This document shows, piece after piece, positions 1-6,886 of a stretch of DNA of 7,791 nt. The notes under the pieces were generated by a model. That model saw only the letters and a program-made list of their open reading frames with translations, made no database searches and was not told the origin of the DNA. This stretch comes from Bacteroidota bacterium (lineage in GTDB: Bacteria; Bacteroidota; Bacteroidia; Bacteroidales; JADFUO01). Every line of letters begins with the position of its first letter. The first letter of the stretch is position 1. The stretch spans positions 1-7,791 of the forward strand of contig JADFUO010000360.1 of assembly GCA_015222115.1 (NCBI GenBank), read 5' to 3'. The position numbers were made by a program, and so were the translations under genes.

Positions 1-37
1 AGATAATTTTAAGATTAATAAGTTTATAAAATTATAA

Positions 38-72
38 AAAAAATGCTTCTTTGTCAAGAAACGGCATTTTTT
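38..72. terminator. Probable bidirectional hairpin terminator
   Basis: Nine bases at 38-46 pair perfectly with 64-72 (AAAAAATGC against GCATTTTTT). An inner stem, 47-51 with 56-60, closes a 4-base loop and leaves a 3-base bulge at 61-63. A run of six T follows the GC core on the plus strand (67-72), and a run of eight T follows on the minus strand (complement of 36-43). It could therefore end a plus-strand gene lying before the window and also act as a second stop for the protease gene on the minus strand. The stem is mostly A-T, so strength is uncertain. Confidence 0.55.
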
Positions 73-74
73 CC

Positions 75-112
75 AAAAAAAAAACCTGCAAGTCATTATG
101 ATCTTGCAGGTT
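75..112 (-). terminator. Rho-independent terminator of the C10 protease gene
   Basis: Read on the minus strand, a perfect 10-bp stem (AACCTGCAAG with CTTGCAGGTT, positions 112-103 and 92-83) closes a 10-base loop. It runs straight into about ten T residues (complement of 84-75). It begins 24 bases after the stop codon of the minus-strand protease gene, the usual spacing for an intrinsic terminator. No T run follows it on the plus strand, so it works in one direction only. Confidence 0.85.
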
Positions 113-136
113 AAGGAGAAACCATGAAAACAAAAA

Positions 137-2245
137 CTATTTTATAACAATTTTTTTATTAACAGTTCCTTTTTCAGTAATTAAACTAAGAATATAAATA
201 CCTTTTGAATATTGGCTTACATCAATTGTTTTTTGATAATCGCCATCAAAGTTAGTTAAATTTTCAGAATAAACAACTCCTCCTGTAATTTTCATTAATT
301 TCATTTGAATATTCTGAGTTTTTTTAATTGTAAATTTCAGGTTTAGATTTTCGTTGGTCGGATTCGGGAAAATTGCAAAATTTTCAAAAATATCATTTTC
401 AATAATGCCAACGTTATCAATTTCGTAGTATACTTCCCATCCGGGAGCTGTTATTGTTGAGTTTGTATTGAAAGTAATAAACATTGAACCACTGGTTGCA
501 GTGATAGGATCAGGTATTTCATCGCCGGATAAAGTAGTTATTATAGAAGTTCCGTCATATACCATAACTTTGTCATAATCTTCTTCAGTGTTGAAAGTTG
601 TGAAATAAAGTGTGATTGTGCCTGCATAGTCAGGTTGGATTTTCCACATGCAAACCGAACCGTTTCTATAATTAAAAGTACCGCTGCCATCGGAAAAGTC
701 ATCAGTTACTTCTGTAAGTATAGTTAAGCCGCTGCAATAAGTTGGGTATGATGATGTAAATTCAACCATAAATCCCGAAGCGGTTCCGCTTCCGCCAGAT
801 ATAAAAGTTATTAATATTTTGTTTCCTGATGAAGTAATATTTGGCGGTAAACTTGAGCCGGTAAATGTTCCAAGAACAGAATCACCGGTAGATTCACCAT
901 CGTAAACAGTAATAAAGTCATTACTTTCCAAATCAAACTTTGTAAAGTATAATGTTATATCTGTAATTGAATCCTGGGATGTTTGAGGGTCAATAAGCCA
1001 GCTTGCATCCGTGTTGTTCAGGTAATCTTCAACAGGACCGCTTCCGTCAGTAAAAGAACCTGATGTATTTGTAATTACAGTTAAACCGCTGGCGTAATAT
1101 GGATAGTCGGGTTCGGTTGGATAAAAATATCTGACAGTTTTTTGATGTAAATAAAATCCGTTTACATTGTAAATTGTATAATATCCATTTCCATAACCGC
1201 CCCAGCCGAAATTAAAATGGAAATTAGTTCCTTGGTATCCATCACAAACAAAGGCATGTCCTGCCATACTTGTAGTATGCCCTGAATAATATAAAGGTCT
1301 GCCTAAATCCAGTTCATCTTGTAATAATGCTATCCATTGAGATGTTGAGAAACTTGATTTCATAAGAAATTGCGCATGGTCATACCTGAAATAATCTCTT
1401 AAAGCATTGTCAACATCTTCACTAGCTGCTCCCGAACCGTTTGGAGTATAGTTCATTTCAACTGAAACTCCACAGTGGTATTGTAATTCAGCAATTGGAT
1501 ATGGGAATGAATTATCAATTTCGTTCATCATACCATCCCAGTTATATTCAGTTTGCCCAAAGTTTGCAGTTTGGGTTCCATAACCTGAACAGTAATAACT
1601 GTGCTGTCCTTCTCCCTGGAAAGGATAACGCCAGTAATGCATTACCTGAGACATGCAAGTAGCTACACAACCTGCATAAACATGCCCGCCTGGTCCTGCA
1701 GGGTCGGCCGGACACATGATGTTATAAGGATCATCCTGGTTCCACATTGAAGCAACAAGTGGGTCAACATCTTTATCATCAGTTACTGTGAGCAATTGTG
1801 AAATGTCATCTGTTAATAAATATTCCCATGCCTCTGATACTTCCTGGTCTGCTGTAATATTATTGGTTCTTATAAATGTTATCTGGTCAATATAACTTTC
1901 CATATAACTTCCATAATTGGTTAAACCATCTGCAGCTTTGGGATAAAAACCTTTATAAGAATATCCGATTACAGGAACAAATGCGTCTTCTGCCGATATA
2001 ATAACAAAGCCGCCGTTTTCCATATCAAAAGCATAAAAAACAACTTCATTATTAACCTTTTTTACAAATGAATCTTTTATTCTAACTTCGCTGTAATTAA
2101 TAGTTTGAACAAATTGATTCATCTTTTCATAATAAAAATTTACAGCAACTTTTTTTGCGTCATTTATGTCAACATTTTTTCCAAAAACAAAGCTAATTGT
2201 GCTAAAGAAGAGGATGCTGAGAAATAGTAATTTTCTTGTTTTCAT
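137..2245 (-). CDS. Secreted C10 (streptopain-like) cysteine protease with two CUB domains and T9SS tail
   Basis: This is a predicted extracellular cysteine protease of peptidase family C10 (SpeB, interpain, periodontain relatives), 702 residues. Residues 1-22 form a signal peptide with a hydrophobic core. Residues about 24-145 resemble the Spi-type inhibitory propeptide, including GGFVIISAEDAFVPVIGY. The catalytic domain follows at about 160-378: Cys193 in AGCVAT is the nucleophile and His330 in AGHAFVCDGY its partner, with the conserved FGWGG segment at 346-350. Two CUB-like domains lie at about 385-499 and 504-608. The C-terminus (about 624-702, with FPNPT and a GIYILSL segment near the end) is a T9SS type A sorting domain, so export across the outer membrane is expected. 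The start at 2245 gives a clean signal peptide. A TAnnTTTG element lies just upstream and a strong terminator downstream, so the gene is probably its own transcription unit. CUB1 lacks the cysteine pair that CUB2 keeps (C504, C532). The substrate is unknown. Confidence 0.92.
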   Translation of the reverse strand: MKTRKLLFLSILFFSTISFVFGKNVDINDAKKVAVNFYYEKMNQFVQTINYSEVRIKDSFVKKVNNEVVFYAFDMENGGFVIISAEDAFVPVIGYSYKGFYPKAADGLTNYGSYMESYIDQITFIRTNNITADQEVSEAWEYLLTDDISQLLTVTDDKDVDPLVASMWNQDDPYNIMCPADPAGPGGHVYAGCVATCMSQVMHYWRYPFQGEGQHSYYCSGYGTQTANFGQTEYNWDGMMNEIDNSFPYPIAELQYHCGVSVEMNYTPNGSGAASEDVDNALRDYFRYDHAQFLMKSSFSTSQWIALLQDELDLGRPLYYSGHTTSMAGHAFVCDGYQGTNFHFNFGWGGYGNGYYTIYNVNGFYLHQKTVRYFYPTEPDYPYYASGLTVITNTSGSFTDGSGPVEDYLNNTDASWLIDPQTSQDSITDITLYFTKFDLESNDFITVYDGESTGDSVLGTFTGSSLPPNITSSGNKILITFISGGSGTASGFMVEFTSSYPTYCSGLTILTEVTDDFSDGSGTFNYRNGSVCMWKIQPDYAGTITLYFTTFNTEEDYDKVMVYDGTSIITTLSGDEIPDPITATSGSMFITFNTNSTITAPGWEVYYEIDNVGIIENDIFENFAIFPNPTNENLNLKFTIKKTQNIQMKLMKITGGVVYSENLTNFDGDYQKTIDVSQYSKGIYILSLITEKGTVNKKIVIK

Positions 2246-2277
2246 AATTTATATAATTTGATTAAAAAAAATTTTGG

Positions 2278-2285
2278 CAAAGATA
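2278..2285 (-). promoter_or_regulatory. Candidate Bacteroidota -7 element for the C10 protease gene
   Basis: On the minus strand the octamer TATCTTTG matches TAnnTTTG, the -7 consensus of the Bacteroidota housekeeping sigma factor. It lies 32 bases before the start codon at 2245, implying a leader of about 25 bases. No good TTTG is seen at the expected -33 distance, so the call rests on the -7 octamer and its position. No Shine-Dalgarno sequence precedes the ATG; the leader is A/T-rich. Confidence 0.5.
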
Positions 2286-2346
2286 TTAAAGTTTTAATTA
2301 AAAAACTGCTAAGTTGAAAAAAAATGATTGAATGTGTTGATGAATT

Positions 2347-2444
2347 GTTGCGTGTTGCGGGTTACGAGTTACGAGAATAAATGGTTAAATGGTTAAATTG
2401 TTGAATTGTTAAACCGGCCTGTCGGGGCAGATTGTTGCGGGTTA
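2347..2444 (+). repeat. Phased 7-mer and 8-mer tandem repeats with a 12-bp direct repeat
   Basis: Positions 2347-2374 are four consecutive heptamers: GTTGCGT, GTTGCGG, GTTACGA, GTTACGA. After six bases, 2381-2412 are four consecutive octamers: ATGGTTAA, ATGGTTAA, ATTGTTGA, ATTGTTAA. A GC-rich stretch (about 2414-2430) follows, then TGTTGCGGGTTA at 2433-2444, an exact copy of 2353-2364. No convincing coding frame covers this stretch. From memory, similar degenerate repeats are common between genes of Bacteroidota assemblies; that is a recollection, not a search result. Confidence 0.75.
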
Positions 2445-2456
2445 AAAACATTAAAC

Positions 2457-2557
2457 TCATCTTTCGTCTCCGCTCAAGATGACCCGCTCGCGCTCGTTTT
2501 CGCCGGTAGTCGGACAAGTGTAACGAGTGCGAAATATTTTAGCGTTTGTAACGCTAA
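2457..2557. repeat. Structured intergenic element of three successive hairpins, probably a dispersed repeat
   Basis: Three hairpins lie end to end. The first pairs TCATCTT (2457-2463) with AAGATGA (2476-2482). The second pairs 2488-2498 with 2522-2532, eleven pairs including one G-T. The third pairs TTAGCGTT (2539-2546) with AACGCTAA (2550-2557) around a 3-base loop. The block is visibly richer in GC than the flanks. Read on the minus strand, the first hairpin resembles the dispersed GTCATCxTGAGCGGAG-type repeat known from many bacterial genomes. The last hairpin starts 11 bases after the S8 protease stop codon and could stabilise or weakly terminate that transcript, although no T run follows it. 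A 62-codon open frame across the block (2406-2594) looks spurious. Confidence 0.6.
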
Positions 2558-2568
2558 TTATCAATCCT

Positions 2569-5253
2569 TTATTTTATTATTAACTTTTCGTTAACTTTAT
2601 TTTTATCAGATGTTAAACTTAATACATAAATACCTGTTGGTAAATTTGAAATATCAATTGATATATTCTTTGTGTTGCTGAAATTTACTGATTTTTCGGT
2701 GTAAACTTCCTGTCCCTGCATATTTATAATTGACAGGTTAAAAATATCATCAACACCTGAAATAATAATATTCAGAATATCTTCAGATGGATTAGGGTAT
2801 AATTTTAAATTTACCGAGCCGGTGTTTTTCTCTGAAATATTTGTTGTATTTGAAATCATAATATTATCAACAAATACATTATCACCTTCAGTGAAGAAAT
2901 AATCTGATAAATAACATGCAGACTGGAATGTAATCGTAAAGTAAGTATTGCCATAAGCTGACAGGTCAAAGATTTTTGTTTCAAACGGGTCTTCATTTGT
3001 TTCGGGGTTAAAATTTGATTCACCGAAAATATCGGCAAGTTGTTCATCGTTTACCAGCACCCTGAACCAACTGTTTGTTTGTCCGATGCCATAAGTTTGT
3101 CTTAAATCAAATGTTAATCCCACTCCTGCAATACCTGTTGCATCAACACAGCAATTTGTTGCCTGTGCATGAAATTCTTCATTATCCACCCATGCCTGTT
3201 CCGGAGTTGTGTTTGTTGGTCCGCCCGACCATCCGCCAATTGCTGTATTTCCCTGAAAATGCAAGCCATAAGAAGAACCTGGTGCTGCTGCTCTTCCGTC
3301 AATTGATATACCTGCTTTTTCGTCTGAAGAAAGAACAAAATATATTGTTTCACCTGTTTCAAAATCTTCGCTGAACGGAATTTCAATACCTTCAATAAAA
3401 ATAAAATCGGTTTTGGTTTCATTACTGCTGCCATTAGCGTTTGTTGCGGTTAAGGAAACAGTATAATAACCCGGAGCATCAAATTGCACTTCCGGGTTTT
3501 GAGTGTTTGCACTTGTTCCGTTTACAAAAGTTACTGTATTTGGAGTAAATTCCCATACCCATGCTGTCGGGTCATATAATGTCAGGTCATAAAAGTTCAG
3601 AACATCTTTATTACAAGCACTTGAATCGTTTGCACTAAAATTAACATAAGGTAAAGGTGTACTGGTAACTGTAATATAATTCAAAATTGTCAGCTCATTT
3701 GTGCCAAAATTGTTAGATACGGTTAAAGTAACATCATAAGTACCTGCTGTAGGATATTCAATACCTGTTGGATTTTGAACGTAAGAGTTTGTTGGAACCC
3801 CGCCTTCAAATACCCATGTCCAGTCGTCTGGTATTCCTTCCGAAAGGTCTGTAAAGTCAATGCTTGTTCCCGGAAGAATAGTTGTAACTTCTGTTGAAAA
3901 TGCAGCAACAGGAGAGAAAGGTGTGTTTATAACAGCAGCATAAGCATCAATACGGCCTGCACCTAATTCTCCGGCATAATTAGGATTAATTGCGTCAATG
4001 TCAACGCAGGTTGATTCTAAAATATCTTCAACTTCATCAGGAGTAAGGTCAGGATTAATTGAAAGTATCAGGCAGCTTAAACCGGCAGCAAAAGGACAAG
4101 ACATTGAAGTACCGTAAAATGTATCGTAGTATCCGAGGTCAGTATGATCATAAGTAGAGCTTAAAAGACCGCTTGGCCCCGGACTGCAAAAACCACCGGG
4201 AGCACAAATATCAATCGTATAACCGTAGTTTGAAAATGAAGATTTTGTGTCATCATGGTCGGTTGATGCAACTGAAATAACATGATTGTATGCTGAAGGA
4301 TAATGCGGGCTGTTTGAATTAGCATTACCGGATGATGCAAGCAGTACAATACCCATATTATAAATGGAAGTAACAATATTTTGGTTTGTTTGTGAATGAC
4401 CTGAACCACCCCATGACATACTGATAACATGCGCACCATTATTTGCGGCCCATTGAATTCCCGGGAATCCGTAAATGCCGTTTGGATTTGAATTATTGGC
4501 AGCTTTAACAGCAATGATGCTTACATTATAACCAATAGAAGCGATTCCAATATTATTATTTGTATGTCCCGCAGCTAAACCGGCACAATGAGTACCATGC
4601 GACCATGCAGATGAATCACCGGTTCCCGGAGGATCGGAACTGTTGTTGTTGTAATAAGTATCTCTTTGAAGTATAATCTTATCTTCCAGATCGGGATGTT
4701 CCGACCATACGGCATTGTCAACAATACCAACATTGATGTCTGCCGATCCCTGGGTTATATCCCATGCCATTTCAGCATTAATAACATCCAGATGCCAGTT
4801 CCAGTTTGCCGGACCATTAACTAAATTATATAATGTATCGTTTGGATGGAAGTCAATTGTATAATACGGCACTTTCTCAACATATTCAAAATCGGTATTT
4901 TGTTCAAGTTCAGTTATGATTTCGTCAACTTTATCAAAACCACTGAATTCTATAAGGAAGGTTCTTAAAAGTTTAAAATCATTATTCAGATCATAAGGTC
5001 TTGAAAGAGCTGTAATATCATAATTTGCTCTTATTTCATTAAGAAAAGGCGCATTATACAAATTAACACTTCTGTCGTTGTTTACAGGTATATTAACCGT
5101 AACATCATTTTTAAATTTAACATAGATTTTTCCATCCTGATAATCTTTATAGAATGTTTGAGCAGCTCCATTAAGGCAAAATGTTATTAGTATCAGGATA
5201 AAAAATTTTGAAATAACTCCTGATCTTAACGAATGTGTAAATAAATTTTTCAT
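2569..5253 (-). CDS. Secreted S8 subtilisin-like serine protease with PKD domains and T9SS tail
   Basis: This is a predicted extracellular subtilase of 894 residues. Residues 1-32 form a signal peptide. Residues about 35-133 resemble an I9-type inhibitor propeptide. The S8 catalytic domain spans about 155-443: Asp179 in IVDNAV, His219 in SHGTHCAG, oxyanion Asn310 in SSGN and the nucleophile Ser383 in GTSMSCP are all present. Two PKD domains follow (about 447-531 and 536-621, with AGTYDVTLTVSN and PGYYTVSLTATN). Residues about 625-803 (FSEDFETGE to FVDNIMISN) look like a jelly-roll or MAM-like module. A T9SS type A sorting domain closes the protein (about 814-894, with LYPNPS and GIYVLSL). The Asp motif is D-N-A-V instead of the usual D-[ST]-G. 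The gene lies upstream of the C10 protease gene on the same strand, 323 bp away, with a separate promoter between them. It is divergent from hutI. Confidence 0.93.
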   Translation of the reverse strand: MKNLFTHSLRSGVISKFFILILITFCLNGAAQTFYKDYQDGKIYVKFKNDVTVNIPVNNDRSVNLYNAPFLNEIRANYDITALSRPYDLNNDFKLLRTFLIEFSGFDKVDEIITELEQNTDFEYVEKVPYYTIDFHPNDTLYNLVNGPANWNWHLDVINAEMAWDITQGSADINVGIVDNAVWSEHPDLEDKIILQRDTYYNNNSSDPPGTGDSSAWSHGTHCAGLAAGHTNNNIGIASIGYNVSIIAVKAANNSNPNGIYGFPGIQWAANNGAHVISMSWGGSGHSQTNQNIVTSIYNMGIVLLASSGNANSNSPHYPSAYNHVISVASTDHDDTKSSFSNYGYTIDICAPGGFCSPGPSGLLSSTYDHTDLGYYDTFYGTSMSCPFAAGLSCLILSINPDLTPDEVEDILESTCVDIDAINPNYAGELGAGRIDAYAAVINTPFSPVAAFSTEVTTILPGTSIDFTDLSEGIPDDWTWVFEGGVPTNSYVQNPTGIEYPTAGTYDVTLTVSNNFGTNELTILNYITVTSTPLPYVNFSANDSSACNKDVLNFYDLTLYDPTAWVWEFTPNTVTFVNGTSANTQNPEVQFDAPGYYTVSLTATNANGSSNETKTDFIFIEGIEIPFSEDFETGETIYFVLSSDEKAGISIDGRAAAPGSSYGLHFQGNTAIGGWSGGPTNTTPEQAWVDNEEFHAQATNCCVDATGIAGVGLTFDLRQTYGIGQTNSWFRVLVNDEQLADIFGESNFNPETNEDPFETKIFDLSAYGNTYFTITFQSACYLSDYFFTEGDNVFVDNIMISNTTNISEKNTGSVNLKLYPNPSEDILNIIISGVDDIFNLSIINMQGQEVYTEKSVNFSNTKNISIDISNLPTGIYVLSLTSDKNKVNEKLIIK

Positions 5254-5318
5254 GGTTTTTTTGTTTAAAGGTTTTTTACTTATGTTAACTTATTTAAATT
5301 ACATGATCAAAATTTTTA

Positions 5319-5326
5319 CAAATATA
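5319..5326 (-). promoter_or_regulatory. Candidate -7 element for the S8 protease gene
   Basis: The minus-strand octamer TATATTTG fits TAnnTTTG. It sits 65 bases before the start codon at 5253, giving a leader of roughly 60 bases. No clear TTTG is found at -33. The region is very A/T-rich, so a chance match is possible. It overlaps the palindrome at 5324-5343. The bases just before the ATG are A-rich with no Shine-Dalgarno sequence. Confidence 0.45.
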
Positions 5327-5343
5327 ATTAAATGTTTAATTAT
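5324..5343. promoter_or_regulatory. 20-bp palindrome overlapping the S8 promoter (possible operator)
   Basis: Nine-base arms ATAATTAAA and TTTAATTAT match perfectly around a TG spacer. The palindrome covers part of the -7 element of the S8 gene and the spacer upstream of it, where a bound dimer would block or modulate polymerase. The 279-bp divergent spacer also holds a 10-bp palindrome, ACATTAATGT (5356-5365), and a small hairpin, ATTGAC with GTCAAT (5374-5390). The base composition is nearly all A/T, so such symmetry can arise by chance. A regulatory role is inference. Confidence 0.35.
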
Positions 5344-5476
5344 TTATAAAAATTAACATTAATGTATACTTATATTGACAAAAAGTCAATGAAAATAGTT
5401 GCTTTATGAAGGATGATTATTTATGAAATATTAATTTGTTTGATGTTTTCTTTTAGGCAATGATATTTTATTTTTT

Positions 5477-5484
5477 TATTTTTG
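5477..5484 (+). promoter_or_regulatory. Candidate -7 element for hutI
   Basis: TATTTTTG matches TAnnTTTG and lies 48 bases before the first ATG of hutI, implying a leader of about 40 bases. A weak TTTA at 5451-5454 sits near the expected -33 distance. The stretch is T-rich, so the match alone is not decisive, but its position is sensible. No Shine-Dalgarno sequence is evident before the start. Confidence 0.45.
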
Positions 5485-5532
5485 CTGCCTGGTTTCATAT
5501 AAACAAGTAAGAAAACACTGCTTAATTTAAAC

Positions 5533-6789
5533 ATGATGAAATTATTAATAGAAAATATTAAAGAACTAATTCAGGTTGAGAAAAGCCCTAAAATGAATGT
5601 TGCAGGCAGGGAAATGGCAAATCTTGAAACCATCAAAGATGCATATCTATATATTGATGAAGGAAAAATAGCAGAGTTTGGGTCAATGACTGATATTGCT
5701 CAATCATCAATAATCAATCAGCAATTATCAATAAAGCAAATTGATGCCACAGGAAAAATGGTTTTTCCTTGCTGGTGTGATTCGCATACTCATCTGGTTT
5801 ATCCTCAAAGCAGGGAAATAGAATATATTGATAAAATCAAAGGACTTTCATATGAAGAGATAGCCAAGCGGGGTGGTGGCATTCTCAACTCAGCAAAGAG
5901 AATGCATGAAACTTCCGAAGATGAATTGGTTGAGTCGGCTTTAAAAAGACTGGAAGAAATTACAATTTATGGAACAGGCGCTGTTGAAATTAAAAGCGGC
6001 TATGGTTTAAATTCTGAAGATGAATTTAAAATGCTTAGAGTTATTAGGCGGCTGAAGGAAATTTCGCCTTTGACAATAAAAGCAACTTTTTTGGGAGCAC
6101 ATGCAGTTCCGTCTGAGTATAAGAAAAATCAAAGTGAGTATGTTGATTTGATTATTAATGAGATGATACCTATGGTTGCTGCAGAGGAATTAGCTGATTA
6201 TATTGATGTTTTTTGCGACCGTGGTTTTTTTACTGTTGAAGATACCGACAGAATACTTATGGCGGGGATGAAATACGGCTTACGTCCGAAAATCCATGCC
6301 AATGAATTGGATTATTCAGGAGGTATTCAGGTAGGAGTAAAATATAATGCACTTTCTGTTGATCATCTTGAATTTACAGGAGATAAAGAAATTAAAGTTT
6401 TGCTGGATTCCGAAACTATGCCGACAGTTTTGCCGGGTGCTGCCTTTTTTCTCGGTATGGTTTATGCTCCTGTCAGAAAAATGATTGATTCGGGTTTGCC
6501 TGTGGCTTTGGCAAGTGATTTTAACCCCGGTTCTGCGCCATCTGGAAATATGCAATTTATTTTGTCAATGGGAAGCATTGCTTATAAAATGCTGCCTGAG
6601 GAAGGAATTAATGCAACAACAATAAACGGTGCCTATGCAATGGGACTTAGTGAAGAATTGGGAAGTATAGCAGTTGGTAAAAAAGCTAATGTTTTTATCA
6701 CCAAAGAAATCCCAACTTATGAATTTATGCCCTATGCATTCGGTAGTAATAAAGTGGAAACAGTGATTTTGAATGGGGAAGTTCAATGA
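5533..6789 (+). CDS. hutI: Imidazolonepropionase (HutI)
   Basis: This cytoplasmic metal-dependent amidohydrolase opens the ring of 4-imidazolone-5-propanoate to N-formimino-L-glutamate, the third step of histidine degradation. At 418 residues it has the normal family length. Visible signatures are the HTH metal motif (H85, H87), Arg94 in SRE, EIKSGYGL (152-159), H190 in FLGAHAVP, metal ligand H255 and E258 in KIHANEL, H278 in SVDHLE, and D329 in SDFNPG. Two ATG codons occur back to back (5533 and 5536); the second gives the more typical MKLLIENI start, so the true start may be one codon later. The usual VYAG before the SRE arginine motif reads VYPQ here. Residues 57-68 are encoded by a heptamer repeat. 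The next gene, 97 bp downstream, performs the following pathway step, which supports an operon. Confidence 0.96.
   Translation: MMKLLIENIKELIQVEKSPKMNVAGREMANLETIKDAYLYIDEGKIAEFGSMTDIAQSSIINQQLSIKQIDATGKMVFPCWCDSHTHLVYPQSREIEYIDKIKGLSYEEIAKRGGGILNSAKRMHETSEDELVESALKRLEEITIYGTGAVEIKSGYGLNSEDEFKMLRVIRRLKEISPLTIKATFLGAHAVPSEYKKNQSEYVDLIINEMIPMVAAEELADYIDVFCDRGFFTVEDTDRILMAGMKYGLRPKIHANELDYSGGIQVGVKYNALSVDHLEFTGDKEIKVLLDSETMPTVLPGAAFFLGMVYAPVRKMIDSGLPVALASDFNPGSAPSGNMQFILSMGSIAYKMLPEEGINATTINGAYAMGLSEELGSIAVGKKANVFITKEIPTYEFMPYAFGSNKVETVILNGEVQ
5701..5735 (+). repeat. Heptamer repeat inside the hutI coding sequence
   Basis: Five consecutive 7-mers follow a CAATnAn pattern: CAATCAT, CAATAAT, CAATCAG, CAATTAT, CAATAAA. 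They encode residues about 57-68 (QSSIINQQLSIK), in the N-terminal part of HutI just before the conserved DATGK segment. Low-complexity sequence of this kind is more usual between genes, but the frame stays open across it and the enzyme's catalytic motifs lie downstream and are intact. Confidence 0.6.
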
Positions 6790-6886
6790 AAAAATTGCTA
6801 CTACTACGAAAAAAAATATGAGCTTGATGTTTGAATTTGGAAAATAATAAATAATCAGAAAATAAAAATATAAAATAAGAAAAAAT

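Noticed and set aside
113..147. AAGGAGA followed by ATG and a 7-codon plus-strand frame
   Set aside because: It resembles a Shine-Dalgarno start, but the peptide would be only seven residues (MKTKTIL), lies in the C10 gene 3' end, and Shine-Dalgarno sites are little used in Bacteroidota.
2246..2568. CRISPR array or integration site in the repeat-rich spacer
   Set aside because: The repeat units are only 7-8 bp, contiguous and without spacers; no integrase, transposase or target duplication is visible.
2406..2594. 62-codon plus-strand open frame in the protease spacer
   Set aside because: It runs through the hairpin repeat element and overlaps the S8 stop codon; the translation looks like a read-through of repeat sequence, a common source of spurious predictions.
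4161..4514. 117-codon minus-strand frame inside the S8 protease gene
   Set aside because: It is an alternative frame of a gene whose catalytic motifs are all in the other frame; no domain is visible.
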